64,000 bases of DNA, from positions 30,159,573-30,223,572 of the forward strand of contig NC_090951.1 in assembly GCF_040807025.1 (NCBI RefSeq), written 5' to 3'. This DNA is from Struthio camelus (lineage: Eukaryota; Chordata; Aves; Struthioniformes; Struthionidae). Shown in pieces: positions 39,401 through 54,400 of this stretch. The position numbers were made by a program, and so were the translations under genes. Below the pieces are notes generated by a model that was given only the letters and a program-made list of their open reading frames with translations, had not been told where the DNA came from and ran no database searches. The number at the start of each line of letters is the position of its first letter. Position 1 is the stretch's first letter.

Positions 39401-42400
39401 CCACTGGCTGGTCTCACCTTGTTGATGTCTTCCACGCTCTGCACCCTGAACTCGGTCAGCCCGGGCACGTAGAGCTGCCCGCTGCCGTCCGGGCACAGCT
39501 TGATCTCCAGCTTCTCCTGAGGCTCCTTCCCCAGCAAGTCCCTGGGGAGAGGGGACCCCTGAGCCTCCCACAGCCCCCATGGGGGCGGCGCTGCCACCCC
39601 ATGCGGCCCCAGACAGCCTCCCCCATCCCTGCGCAGCCCCAGCGGCTGCTCCCCCGCGCGCTTGGCTGGCTCGGAGGCAGCCAGCCCCGCTGGGACCTCC
39701 TCGCTCTGCGGCTTGCAAGAGGAGCCATTTCCTCCCAGGCAGTTCCCTAACCTATTTATAGTGCTCGGCTCTTTCAATTTTCTGCCGGCTGTGAGACGCG
39801 TTACTGCAGAGCAGATGTGCAGCCCCCGGCACCTGCTCCCACCTGAGCCAGGCTGCACTCGCCTTTTTTTATTCTTTCATTATCATCCCTCCCCAAGACA
39901 CGACGTTTTCCCCCACCCGGCGCCCGTGGGTGGCTGCATTATCTCCTGCTGCCCGGAGTTTCTTCCCTCGGCACCTCCATCCGGGTGGAGAAGCGGGCAG
40001 GAAAGGAAAATGTTTCTCATTCCCTGAGCATCTAATTTACGGTTTCTAAATATAACAGCCAGCGAGCCCAATGCAGCGCAGGAAGGCGGATCCCCTGCCT
40101 GTTAAACTGCTGCCGGGGTTTCAAAGCCGTTAGAGGAAAAAGGGGCAGGAGCTGGGGCGCCGGCAGGCGCAGGAGCGACCGCAGTTGCTGTTCCAACGGC
40201 CTTGGCAGGGCAGAGCGGCTATATAAGTAGACGGTAGCCAAGGAACGGGGGGTTGGGAGCAATCCCAGCCGAGCGCTTGGAAAGGGCGGCTCGCAGCGGA
40301 AGAAAAAAATCCTTACACGGCCAAATCCACGGCCCCAAGCGCTGGGAACAAGATGTACGGCCAAGGAACAGCTGGCAGGGCCAAGGGCCTCACAAAGGTG
40401 CAGGAGCAGCCACCCCTTCACAAAGCGGGCTCTCCTTGCCCAAAACACCCCATCAGCTCTGCAGCCCCTCGGCCTTCGAGCTTGCTGGGTTTGCAGCTGC
40501 CCAGCTCCCCAGCTGCTACCTGAGCGCCTCGTTGTAAATCTCAGCCACGCTGACAGTGATGGCGTAGTCCCAGTCAGCCGCCTTGCTCCGCACCTCGGCA
40601 AAGAGTAGCTGCAGGGCCCGCTGGTTGATCCCTGGGTTTGCACGCGTTCCCTAATGAATTAGAGAGAGAAGGGTATTAAATAAAAAAAGCCCTCTTGCCT
40701 TTTTTCGGCACGGATGACAGCCAAGCAAAAGCAAATCCCAAGCCAGGTGCCTGTGGCTCGGTGGTACGTCCCTGGTGCTGGCAGCGAAGCCCGTGGGACT
40801 GCAGCAACAAACTGCTTTGAGTTTCTACCTGCATGCGTTCTGCACCAAATCACACACTGCCAGCAAACACCACCCGAGGCACAAATAGCGCTTGGCCACT
40901 CTCACTCTCAGGTCCTCGGAGCAAGGGGAGAGCTTGCAAGCGGTCCCTTGAGACTGTCACTTATTCACACAGAGGCTGCTCCATCAGCAGGACCACCCGC
41001 CTGGAGGAGCGATGGTGCCGTGACGTGGGATGCAGCAGGCAGCGCAGGACAGAAAACCCAGGAAGAAGAGGGAAGCAAAGCTGGCAGATTTACCTCCATT
41101 GTGTACGTTTTGCCGGCCCCCGTCTGCCCGTAGGCAAATATGCAGACATTGTAGCCATCGATGCAGGAGGTGACCAGGGCCTGAACCTCTTGAAATACCT
41201 GTTGAGGACAGGGGAGCGTCACAAAGGATTTCCCCATGCCTTTTGCGCTGCAGCCCCGTGAGCTGCGGCATCAAGGAGCCCTGTGCCCCTGCAAGGCGAC
41301 GGCAAAACACGTGCTTGCTCACCCCCCAGGGTAGCTTTTGCCCAATTACTGTCCCTTTGGAGGACAATACCATCACTTCCATCCCGCCCCAACCAGTCCA
41401 TGACCCAAAGAGATAATTTGTCTTAGCAAGCAGCATCTTCATGAGGCTACGGCAGCACTGCAGGGGTGGACATAGCTGTACTTACATCCTCCTGGGTTGC
41501 TTGCGGGGGAAAGACCTTGTCCAGCTCAAACGACACATGCTTCCCTTTGTGCATTAGGTGCAGCACAGCGTCATCGTCTGGGTCGAACGTCACTGCATTG
41601 GCTGCTTCCGCACCTTCCCCATCCTCCTTCGTTATGGGCCGGACTCGCCCAAACACACGGATATTGCCTTTAGGAGGAAAGCAGAAACCAACTCAGACCC
41701 CTGGTCCATCTTCTCGCCTCTAGATAATCCTGCTGCCGCCACAGGCATCGTCAAGCACCACATGGGCTTAACATAACCTGCTCGACCATCTTGCCGCACC
41801 ACAGCCCCAGACTCCCAGAGACACGCAGCCAGGCCACACACGTCCAGAGACAACCAACGAGGGGCTGCTGGTGTCTCCCACACACCTTTCAGCCGCACTA
41901 GCTCATTGTGACACTTCTTGCGGAGCTGCAGCTCCCTGCGGTACTTCCTCAGGAGCTCCTGGTTGGTGCTGTTCACCTCCTCGATGGCTTGTCCGATCTG
42001 AGTGAGAGGGGAGACAGTCACCACCCCCAGCATGGCCATCCCAGCCCTCCCATCTCCAGACCGCTCCATCCTCCCACAGAGGTGGAAATAGGGGACGACG
42101 TTGCCTCCGGCTCCTCCATACTGCCTGGGGTGCATCCACGGGTCCTTACCTCCGACCTGGCACTCCGCAGGGTCTCCTGGAGGAGCAGGGGAAAGTCGCG
42201 GACCTGCCGCTTCAAGCTGTTGTAGTCGTTGGTGAGGGTGCGGAGCGCTGGCTGCAGCGTGAGCAGGTTCGTCCGAACCCCTGCAAACACAAGACATGCG
42301 TCACCCATGCTGAGTAGAGGCTGGGGAGATCCCAGCCCCTAAGCCAGGGCACTTCCCACCCAGCCAGGTGATACAGAGCCGGTTGCAAGCCCCGCTGCAC

Positions 42401-45400
42401 ATGGATCCGCTGCCCTCCTCACCCGCCAGGTTCTCGTGCACCGCTTTCATCTCCACTTGAGCGCGGGAAAATGCCTCTTCAATAGCTCGGTTCTTCTCAT
42501 CCTCCATGGCTTGCATTTCCTCCAGCATCTGCCCGTGCGCCCGCTCCAGCTCGGCCTCATACATTACGATCTGGCGAGGGGAGCAGGCAGGCGGTAACAC
42601 CACTACCACCCTGCTTGGCCCAGCACAGCTGCACTCGGGCATCCGGCTGGCCAAGGGGAATGCGCACTGAATGCAGCTCTAGCAGGGAAGAGCGAGGGGA
42701 TGCATGCAAATCCTTTCCGACGTGTGCCTCGCGAGCTCGGGGGCTGCCTGGCTCCCGCAACACCCCGAGTACCTGCGCTCGGAGCTGCGCGGCTGTCTTC
42801 TGTGAGCTCTGCAGCTGCTGCTCCATCTCCTTCAGCACCTGCCTCTGCATTCCCACCTGCTCCTGCAGGTACTGGTTTCTGGACTGGGTCTCGCATAGCG
42901 CCTGCTTCGCCTTGGACGACTCCACTTCCACTGTTTTGATGATGTACTGCGGGAAAATGGCCCGGACATGAAATGTCAGGATTGACCTGGCGGAGTTAAT
43001 TCACAAAGATATGGCCCCGATATGGGGCCAACCATATCACCCAGCCAGCAGCATCACGATGCCCAGCTCCCAGCTCTTCTTGCGCATCCCTGGTGGCCAG
43101 AAGAGGACATGCCCAAATGAGAGAGCCCCGCTGGTGGGGAAGAACGACTTCCTAGGGCGGCAGGATGCTGAGTGTGCCGTCCTGCAGAGCTCACCTTGAT
43201 CTGCTGGGGCTGGGACTTGAGGCTGGCAATGGTCTCCTGGCTGTCCCGCAGCCGCCGGCTGAGCCGCTCCTCCTCCTCGGCTTTCTCAGCGAGGGAGTCC
43301 TTCAGCCGCAACTCCACCTCAGCCAGGCGGTTCGTCTTCTGCTGCACCTCGAGGTCCAGCTCGGAAAGCTTGGCCCGCGCCTCCTCCACCTCCCGCTGCA
43401 GCTGGGCGAGCCTCTCCTGCAACCTACCGTTCTCCTGCGGGGCCAAAAACCGCAGAGTCGAGGGCACCATTACCTCGTGAGGCGCTGGGCTCCCGTCACC
43501 GCTGCGCTGCTGGGTGACTCACCTGGACGTGCTCGCAGGCCAGGCACTGAGCCTGCTGCTGCCGCAGCGCCCGCAGCTCACCCTCGCAGGCTTTCATCTC
43601 CTGCCGCAAGCGCTCGTTCTCCGCCGCCAGCAGATCACGGTGCTTCTCCAAGTCCGTGCCGCCCTGCGAGTGCAAAGGACGGTGGTGGCGGCGGGGGGAT
43701 AAAATCACGCCTCGGCCCCTTCTGTGGGGAGCCGGAGCCTTCAGCTCCAGAAGTGTTAAGGTAGAGAGCATGTTTCGCGGAGGAGGGCATCAGGTCAGGG
43801 ATCTTCGGGAAAAGGCACCGCTCTGAAGAAACGCCCCAGGGCCGCTGGTTGCGTTGCAAAGAAATTCCCACAGAAAGCAATGGACCTCCACTCCTCTCTC
43901 GTGGCTGGGTTAAATGGCAACGGCATCGAAGCTGCAGCTCCAGGAATATTCCCGGTCTCATGCTGGTGCTGCTAAGCCACGTCATCCTGCTGAACAACCC
44001 CTGCTCCCGTGTTGAACGCCAGGACCCCCCTGCTCCAACCCAGACAGCAACGGCCACCCGCAGGGGAAAGGATCAACGTCAAAGAACTCACCAGCTCCGA
44101 GCGGAGCCTGCTGATTTCCTCAGCTTGATCCAGGAGATTCGCCTTCAAATCGTCAACCTGGCAACAGAGACAAGGTTAGCCAGTGGGCATGCCACCAGCT
44201 CCGGCCACCAACGGCCCGATGCTGCAGCCTCCAGGCAGCCCGCGGGGTGAGAAAAGTCACTCTGAGGAAAAGACCCCAAGGGAAAAAAAAAGAAAATCAT
44301 CCCATTCCACGACCATGGAGCAGCAGAGAGTCATTTCCCTCAGGGATTTATTCCCTCCGATTTGAAGCGCCGCAGAGGCGGCCTCCAGTGCTCCCTGCAC
44401 AGGTCTCACCGGAACACCAAATCACACCGTGGAGAACTCCTCTCCCTCCATCCCTTCGCCAACACTCGACCTTGCTCTGCCCAGTTTCGCTCTGGTTCCC
44501 CCAAGAAAGTTCCCCCCAAGAAAGGTTCTCTGAACCTGAGAAAAAACTTCTTCACTGTGAGGGTGACAGAGCATTGGAACAGGTTGCCCAGAGAGGTAGT
44601 GGAGTCTCCTTCGCTGGAGATATTCAAAACCCGTCTGGATGTGATCCTGGGCAATGTGCTCTAGGTGACCCTGCTTGAACAGGGAGGTTGGACTAGATGA
44701 TCTCCAGAGGTCCCATCCAACCTCAACGATTCTGTGAAAGGTTTCTCCTCCAAATAGGCTGGATCACACCTTCATTACACCTTAATTTTCCACCTCACTA
44801 TGAGAGCCTGATTCACAGGAGCAGATTAAAACAAGTGTTAATGAAAGGCCTACTTCTCAGTTATACCACAGGTATAATCTGTCCACACTGAGTATTAGCA
44901 GAAGCCATTATTAAAGAAATAACATCTTCTCTAGAGGAAGAAAAGAGACCTGTCCACAATTGTGTTTAAAGAGCCAGAAGCACCTCATCCTGCCCTTGCA
45001 ATAGAGCTTTACTTTGCCTTCTCTTTTATTGTTGCTTTTTCTTTCTAGGAAAGTTGCCCTCAAAGAAAGAGGGGGAGCAGAAACTCTTCAAGAAGTCAAA
45101 GCGTCATGGGAGGACGCTCCCAGCTGCGCCACCACTCCATACAGAACATCTGCCCATCACCCAGACAGGCCTGCCCTCCTCACAAAACCGGGCAGACTTT
45201 AGCAATCTCATATTTTTTTGCACAGATTGCCTTTGGTTTGCAACTCGGCTGCTTTCCTTCCTGCTGCAGGAGGCAGGGAGGCTACGGAGAAAACATGACT
45301 GCAGTGATTCAACTCAACTGCTGCAGCTACCGCTTTGAGGAAGTCAGCTGCATCACAGGGACCGATGGGTTTTATTTTGCAGCGGTTGTCCACGTTTTCG

Positions 45401-48400
45401 ATGCCTTGCCAAAGGCACCGTCCTTGTTCCAGGCCCCTTCTGCCCGAAAGCCCGTGCCCGCACCGACTGCATCCTCCTCGCTCTCCCCACAAACCCTCGG
45501 TCCAGCTCCGGCTGCAGGAATCTGGGGCTTCCCCGAGCCCGGCGCGCGGAGGAGGAGAGGGGTTGGCTCAGGGCCCTGTGAGAAGCTGTGACACAGCTAA
45601 ATCCACCCCCCAGAAACTGGGAGCAGGATATTGCCTCATCTGCATAACCAGCCTGTTATAAACAATCAGGGCTCCATGGACCATAATTTAGGAACTGCTG
45701 ATTTATAACAAATGCAAATGTGCTTGCATTGTGCTGTAATTAATTATGCCAAGTTATTAAGCCACTCCTTTTGGAGATGCCAGAGCAGCAGGCAGACGGC
45801 GAGCAGTCTTGGCACAGCACGGCGTGCTCCACCGAGGCACCACCGGCAAACGCGGCCCAGATGCAAGTTTTACAAGGCAAGTTTTACGTACTTAAGGCTA
45901 CGAGCCTGGCTTGAAAACAAAGCTGTTCCCTTGTCGAGTGTTATGAAACTGCCATCTGTAATGCTGCTCCTGCGCTCAAGCCGGGAGAAGGAAAGCAAGC
46001 AGTCACCCTGCTGGCACCAGCTAACTTATCCTCCCGGTTTGTTTTGGAAAATTCAGTTTCCGTACTCAGTAAGATGGATTATCAAGATATATAAAAGTAT
46101 TCACGTCCATAGCTTAGCTCTTATTGCAGTGGCTCATGTGCCTTCCTTGCCGCAGGTTAACTTTAAGCTAAAATAGCATTTGGAAGGGGGAGTGAAAAAG
46201 ACCAGAGCTACGAATTTTTGTAGGAAAGACTCCACGCCGCCAACCTGAATATACAGCAAGCAAACGTGCGTTTAAGAGGCTGCCCGCTGTGGTGGGAACC
46301 TCTCGCCTCACACACTTCCAGTCACAGTCATGTCCCTCCACTGCCCCATACACGCTTTAAAAGCGGCATTTCCAGAAGTTCACAGACAAACACTCATTTA
46401 ATAGAAAAACAAAACAAAACAACAGCAACAAAAAATAACAGCGCCGGGAAGGCGTTTACCAGCAGTATGTCCAGCATCAGCAGAAAATTCACACTGGAGA
46501 GGATGGCTCATCTCTGCTCCCTGGGGCAAGCGGCACCGGGAGATGCTGATCCACCTCCCGGTGAGCCGCCTCGCTGGGGAGAGGAGGAGCCGCTCTGGCC
46601 CTACCCGCACCTCGTCGGGCATCTCTGGCTGGATCCCGCTCTCCAGAGGCGACGGGGACTCTCTTGTGGCTCGATCCGGCTCTATGTGCGGCCCTGCCAT
46701 CCCCAAGCCTGGGAAGCACTGGCTCGGGCTTCGTTTTGGCCGAGCTTGGTCCCCGCACTGGGGAGTCACCAGCCCCCACAAGCTGCTGCCTGCCACTGGC
46801 TCCCGTGCCGATGACCAGCTCACGGAGGGCTGGATCCTGCCTGCGCTCGCAATTGTGTCACGCAGACTATACCAGCCAAATCCCGGACAATTACAGCCAC
46901 CTTTCTGACACTAGTGGAACAAGCAAAACCTGACTGTGATAGCTTCCACAACATCCACATGCAAATGTTTTTATTAGCAGCTTGTATTTCAATCTCTCTG
47001 TAATGAAAAAGGTCCTCACACCGAGAGATAAGTTTGTATTGTTACACTAAATGTTTAGGGGTTTGGCTTGGAGAGGCTGAAAAGGGGGTTTTGCCCTCAA
47101 AGGCAAGGCAAGGTTTTTGTACCAACTCAAACCTCTGTTTTTCCTCCAGTTGAAACAATCCACTCCTTTAACCACTTTCTTCTTCTTAAGTAGGCGACAC
47201 TCTCCTTTAGCACTCAGTTTTTACTTCCTGACTTTTGAAAGTTGCTAAAATTAATTTGTTTGGTCGGTTTTACCAGCTCATCCTGAGATATGTCTTTCTT
47301 GCACGGGGAGGACTGATAATTGCACCAGAGCTGTGCTTCCAGCTCTCCCAAGCCTGCGATGCCCAATCCTTACAGGCCATGTCACATCCAAGGATCTGTA
47401 AGCGTTTGCCAGCTTTGCTGGAGTGCCACAATAACATCAATTAGGTGATTACAACCATTACAACGAAGACACAACGTTGCTTGGCCAAGCGCTGGGATAG
47501 CTGAAGCCAGAAGGGTAGCCGCGAGAGGAGCTCCGAATATTCTAGCTCCCAGATCCCTGCTCTCATTAAACATCTGAGCTGATTACAGCTGGCCAGCAGA
47601 GAAGATGCTTCGTGCTGTCTGTCCAGGTCCTAACCTCCTTTAAGATGCATCTCTTGCTAACAGTGTGGCCTCTGGCATTGCACACAAGCACGTTCAAAAT
47701 GCAACACTCAAACCGAGCCATACCTGGAAACCTTGACTGTGCCTCTCTTTATTCCCCTGCCCCGTCCTTCCCCTGCCCATGCCATACCTGGCCTTGCAGC
47801 TGGACAGACACAGTGATTTCTTTGTTTTCCTGGGTGGAGAGTTTCTCCTGCAGAGCCAGCAGCTCCTGCTGCAGCTGCAGTTTCTCCTCCTGCAGGTGAG
47901 CCATTGATTCGACCATCTTCTGGATCACCGGGAACTGCCGCACTCCTGGCAGGCTGGCACGTTTCCCACTGTAAAGCCTCCCACCTGCAATGGGAAGAGT
48001 GTTCAAAGCAAAGGCAGAGCAGGTCGGAGAAGCCTGCCTCGAGGGGCAATGGGGCAACAGCATCCCAGTACAAAGGTAGGGTCTTTGGCTAAATGAAGAG
48101 TCCCCACACAGGCTGCAGTGGTGATGGAGATCGCAGGAAACAAGACTGGCAGAAGTACTGCCTGTCCAGGGACTATCTACCATCCTCGCAGAAGTACTGC
48201 ATGTTGGGGGACTATCTACCATCCTCGCAGAAGTACTGCATGTCGCGGGACTACCGACCACCTGTGCATGCAAAACTACAAATGTGTTTAAGCCTGTGTA
48301 GAATTAAAGTTGAGGGATCCAGAGGTCAGTGGAAGTAAATCCCGATTCATCAGCAAGTTAAAGAACGGTCTGTACACATAACGTCAAACTCGCTTCTAGA

Positions 48401-51400
48401 CTGAAAAGGCAACAGAAACCAACGATGTGTGGGGAGCCACATCCCAAGCACCACCACGCAGACCACAGCCAGCTGGAGCAGACCAAGGTGCAACACCTGA
48501 GAAGCCAGGGTGGCAATACGCTATGGGTTTAGGAAAGCAAAGAGAAAGAGGGGCTCAGCTCAGCCCGGGGACTTTGCTTCTTGCCCAGGTCCATGATACG
48601 AAGCCCACAGGAGGGCTGGCTCAGAGCCTCGCATGGCTGGTGTTTGAACCTGTTTCAGATGGGAGGTATCTGCACGATTTCGTGTGACAGGCCTTCTTTG
48701 CAGCTGCATCAAACTTGCCCAAATGCAATGGCTTGGGAGGAACTACTGGGGACCAGCCCTGCATCCCGTATCAGTCCTCCACCCTCAAAACAGCTCGATG
48801 CTTGCTAGCGAGGCATCCCGCTCCCCTCCCCGGACAGGCTCTAGAGGCAACAACTACCTGGCTAACATTTGCAGCTTCAGCAGATGCCGCAGCAGATCTG
48901 CAGATGCCAGCAGAGATGCTGGGCATTTAATGCCATAAAACAGAACATCTGCTGTAGGGTTGTTTTGCACATTTTCCAAGCGTAGGAAGAAACATCACAC
49001 CAAGATGTCAAAGAACGTGGCTAGGAAGTCAAGTTCTTGGCAGTTAGGGATGGCTAAACAGAGGTTGGCCGCGCAGCCCCAGTCGGGGCGCCGTGCACGT
49101 ATGTATTATGACACAGCCCAATTACATGACGAGATACTTTGTTTTCTATGGTGCTGCCACTTCACTCAGATAAATACTGCCTTTACTACATCACTCTGAT
49201 TCATCCCTAGAGCCCCATATCCTTTTTTCTGAATGAGCAGGTGCTTGTGGAAAGATATGTGATCGTGTTATTAAAGACTGCATCATAACATACAAATATA
49301 ATGGAAGCCAAATTAAAATTGTATTGGTACCCTGAACAGCAATATTGCCTAATCTTTGTGTGTCTGGCTTTATAACCTGCCTAATATTATTTTAAACATA
49401 GTTTTCTGCGCGCATTATAGTCATTGGGGCTCACAGAAGCCTACCTGGACGTACATCAGAGTCTACAAAATTAATCCTTAAATTACTCGGTCATTCCCAA
49501 GGAGGAATGAGCTGGCCCTGACTCATTTCCAACGTGGAGGCGAAGCTCCACGGTGGTGTGAAGAGACAGTCGCTGCCCACAAAGCCAGTCGTCAGCATCA
49601 CAGCCTGATTGCAGCGGCCTCCCCTGCCCCGAATTAAATTCATGGCTACTTGAAGTGGCACCGTCCTGAGGCTTGAAAGGCAAAAGGTGATGCTGGGAAC
49701 TGTTTGGCGCTCTGCCACAGCTGATGCCACCTGCTTTATATAAAATGTTTGCAACGAAAGAAGCTGACTTTGCTGCAAGACTTCATTTGGCACAGGTTAC
49801 AAATAGCTGTGCCTTCTGGTTTAAAACATGCTTGCATGAACCAGACTTGTTCTCTCTATGTTTAAAGGAGTTCAGAAGCCAGCGGAGAGGGCAGAAAATC
49901 AAACAAGTGCCAGGATCTAAGCATAGCTCTGCTGTCAGTTTTGTGGGCAAGCACGGGACTACGCAAGAATATTTTCACAAGGGGCGATTTTTTTGCCTTC
50001 CTGCCTCAGGCCGGGGACCCTAAAGCCGCGGATCGGCACGCATCGCCCCGCGGCCACCACTCTCCCCGTTACCTGCTTTCTCAACGTTCATCGTGGGGGC
50101 TGGCGGCGTGGGCTGCGGGGCCGGCGGCGGGGCGCGCCGCTGCGTCTCCTCCTGCCACTGCTCCCCGTCGCGCAGCGCCGGCACCCAGGGCTTGCACGCC
50201 GCCTCCGGCAAGGCCTGCGTCCAGGACAGAAACACAGGGTGGCGTGACTGCGGCCGGCACCGCTCCCCCCGCTCTGCTGCCTGCCCGGCACCCGGCGCGC
50301 TGAGCCTGAGCATCTCGCGCTGCAGACGCGCTCCGCTCGCGTTGCCGCTTCGCCCTCTTCACAAAAGCTGACAGGGTCCCGCTGCTGCTTGAGCCCGGCT
50401 GAGCAGCAGCAGCTCCCTGCACCCTCCTGCACAGACCCAAATCACGTCGTTTGTCCCAGTTAGCTTCAGGTGACCCAGGCAATGGGTCTCTGTGACTCTC
50501 CAAGGACAATTTCACCTCGTTCTAGGAGATTTTAATGTCAGGAAGTTTCAGTGATGTCTGGCTTTAAAAAAAATCTTACCGATCCTCTCTTTCCCTGTTG
50601 CTTAGGCGCTGCAAAATATTGCTGGATGGTCTTCTATCTCCACCCTTCAGAGTAATTTTGTCAAGATAAACTTACCTGGTTGCTTTAAGACCTTCTCATA
50701 AACAACTGCTTCCATCACCTTGATCCTTTAGTTTTTGTCTATATTCTCTCTAAAGAAAGCCCCTGGACTGCACAGTGTCAAAGATGAAGTCCTCGTGCTG
50801 CCTGGCACTTTGGACTCCTTAGACATGTAGCGCCAGCCCCGGTGTGAAAGCCAAACGCCCTCCTGGTGCTCAGCACTGGCAGGTCACACTGCAAGCTAAC
50901 TTCTACTTCACTCTCCAAGCACCTTTTAATGCCACAAAGCAGGAGTCAGAGGCACCCATTCAGATGGGGCACAATTTCCAACTCGGATAAAACTGGAGAA
51001 GAAATCGGGAAGGAGGGAGGGGAGTACAGGGAAGGTCAAAAGTGCAGGCATCTGTTCTATAACTGTATGTTCACTGGCTTGCGAGGGGAAAAAAAAATCT
51101 GTTTTTTCTGTGGTAGAAAAGTGCTGGCAGCATGCTTTCCGAAAGGCAAGCCACTCATTAGCTAAGGCTGCACAATTGCTCCCTACCCTGGTCAAAAGTT
51201 CCTTTTCTTACTTATATCTTATCTCGGAGCAGGTGGCGTTATTCCGCCAGCGAGCAATGTCAAAGAAATATGTCTCATGCCGGCAAAGGGAGACAGAGCG
51301 GCGAATCCTCATTACAAGCAAAATGTTTCTGAGTGCAATTTAGGAGGAGGAGGCAGCACAATCCACAGAGAGCTGTCAAGACTGGAGACTTGCATTTCTA

Positions 51401-54400
51401 AGGTGCCTTCATTTGAAGTTCCAGAAGGCTTTTGCTGAAGGGAATTCATTAAGGCTTATTCAAAGCTAGTTTGAGATAACAAGGTATTTTCCTTCCTTTC
51501 AAAGGAGCAGAATTTAAATGATTAGCCTGAAGCGCAAAATGAACCGTGACAGCAATGTAAACAGCACCCAGGTGTCCTGACACTGTCCCCCATCTTCACC
51601 CGCCTTGCACAACGTGCTGATCTGCAGCCCTGGGTTCGAGGCAGAGCGTTTGCTTATCTCCCTCCTGCTCTGAATTCTTCTGATTATGCAAGTCAAGAAA
51701 AGCCGTAGAAAAATGGCACTGTGGTCTGTCCGTTTTGCCTGCCTGAAAACTTGCCAGAGAGCTGACACATTGTTTCCCCCGCCGCTTCCCTCTCCACTGA
51801 GACCCACAAGGATCAGAGCAGAGACCGGAAGGAATCGTGCCCTTAAAGGGGAAAAGCTCTGTTCAAAAAAGGCGGCGCCGAAACCTAGGGGGCAACGAGC
51901 TGATCCACCGAGAGAGAGGGGAGAGCCGCTCACGGCAGCCGGCAGCTGCTCGAGAGAAGGCCGAGCAGCGGGACGCCCGGGAGGAGCCGGGCTCTCGCGG
52001 GCTGGTCCTGGAGCTCAGCCCCACGCCGCCTCCAGTCCCGCGGCTCAGCGGCACGCAGGGTGTCCTTTGCAGCACCCCACGCGCAGCCATCTGGTATAAA
52101 ATTTAGGTGGCAATCACCCCTGCAGACACACAGCTGGCAAGATCCATGCTTGCGCACTTGCAGCCAGTCCCCGCTGCAGAGCGCGGCATGTTTTCGGTCT
52201 CCCAGCTCTAACTCTGCAGAGCACCAAGCGTTTCTTACCTGGAGGGTCAGGTAGAGACCGTGCGGACTTCCAGCCTCCGGCCAGCTCACACTTAGGATTT
52301 TATGCTGGAGTAGGGCAGGCAACACAGGAATGTGGGCAGAGGCGGCCTCCTCACTCCCAGCGATGAGTGAATCCTGCCCACTGCCTGAGACAGAGCAAAA
52401 ACCGCCACTGAATGAACTGGCTGCGGACGGCCACGAAGGAGGGGTGCAGCCGTCGGCCCGGCCCAGCCTCGCCCAGCAAACCCACCTCCGTTGTCCCTCT
52501 TCCGCCCCCGGCTGGCCGCCACCCCACCGGTAAGGTGAAGCCAGTATCAAAGCTCCCCTCGGCTCACAAGAGCATCACAAATCGCAGTGCAGCTCTTGCC
52601 CGTCTGCTGCCCAAAACGCGTCAGGTTGCTGGCGAGTCCGTGAGCTCTGCACGTGACCTCAGCCAGCGATACCTCCCCGGTACAGAAAGAAGCGGAGCAA
52701 AACACTAAACAGAGGTCCAGCTCTGGAGCTGAGGCAGCTGAGATCTGGCAAGCTCATCTCACGTGCTCCTTGTGATGTGTCCATCATTTAGAAAATGAGC
52801 ACCATAAAAGGACTCAGTATTATTAAGATCCTTGGCAATGTTAACTAGAGAAATGAGCCCTTCGGGGTAAGACCAGTTGGCTATGACTTGCGTGCTAGTT
52901 ATGGGAAATCAGGTTGGAGCCTTCACGTGTCTTTAGAGAGTGCTGCAAGGGGGCCATACCCAGAGGAGCACCACCTTGCCATCACCCCATGCCAGCTCTG
53001 TCCCTCCGCTGCTAACCCCTCCTCGCATCAGCACTGGCCAGCTCGTCTCCTCTCTGCCCCTCGCCGAGTGACTCTGCTTCCCGCTATCCTATCTCCCAAA
53101 AGCTGCCAAACCCAGTTTGCATCACGGAAACCAGCCTGACGGACCCTGCCCGGGTGAGCTCACGCCACTGCCCCCAAACACGCTGCTTTGTCACACAACC
53201 AAACCCAAAAGGCAGCGGCCAGAACAGGGCAGCTGTTTGGTGCCCTTTCAAGACAAACGGAAGGAAAATACTGTCTTGAGGAGCTTTTTCTCCCTGGCTA
53301 AGGCTCTGGCCGCGGCTCTGCCACAGCACGGGCACAGGGATGTGGGCAGGAAAAGGCAGGGCACAAACTGAGCGCTCTCAGGGCGAGCTGCACGGCGGAG
53401 ACTTCCATGCCAACTGCTGCAACGTGCTTTGTCCACAAGAGCTGCCAGACGCCCGAAAAAACCCTCAGCGCAAAATCCCCAGGAGCTCCTCTGCCTGTAA
53501 CACAGGCTACCATGAACACATCGCCCCCACGCTCGTCCTCAGCACCAGCAGCTCCCGCCAGAATTTAAAGATTTGACGCAGTAAAGCCTCATCTGCTCAA
53601 GCAACCAGTTTCCTCCAGAGGTTTCCACCGTCGGGGCAGGATCCCAAACTCGTCACAGGTGCTCGGGCCAGGTGAGGTGGAAGCACTGCCCGGAGCAAGA
53701 GATCCTTTTGTCCTTTCATCTCACCAAGCAAGCCAGGTCATGGCTCTGGACCTCTCCCTCCCAGCCTGCCATTAGCAATAACAACATCTCACACATGCTG
53801 GGAAAATTAAACACTCCGACAGCACGCGGAGAGCCTTGGATCCAAGCTGAGCCCGAGCAATTTCTTTACCTTCCTCTCCCCTCACCCGAGAGGCCACAGG
53901 TGGAGGGAAACCACAGCGGACACCTCCTCGTTACCCCGTGGGGCTCGTTCCCGGCCACCTAACGAGAAAGGAATGCGACCGGGCCGCCGGGCAGAGAGGA
54001 AGCAGTGAAGAAACCCCATTTTCAGCCTCTTTGATGCTGACCAGTCCTACCGCTTTGCAAGGCACGTCTGCTCTCGCTGCTAGCCAGAGCAGCCTCCCAG
54101 CGCCAGAGAGGAAGCAGCCCGCAGATAAGCTGCCGCCAGCGTTTAGGAATGCAAACGTCAAAGAGCGAACAGCGAAAGAGCCCAAACAGCCCGGGCATTT
54201 TCAACTTGTTTTTTTTTCCCCAAAATCCAGCATGCAGCTCCCGAGTGACCCTGGCACCGGGAAGTGCCTGGCAGCAATGAAGGTGGTAACGGCTGCTGCC
54301 TCCCAAGCAGGCAGTGGCAGGTTTCGACAAGCAGCCTGCCACTCGCCTGAAAAATACTGGGGCTGCCGCGAAAAAAAACATTAAACTAAACTCACCTACG

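Noticed and set aside
44362-44664. 100-codon ORF with LINE-like C-terminus
   Set aside because: It is the tail of a truncated CR1 element plus chance upstream codons, not a host gene or an active element.
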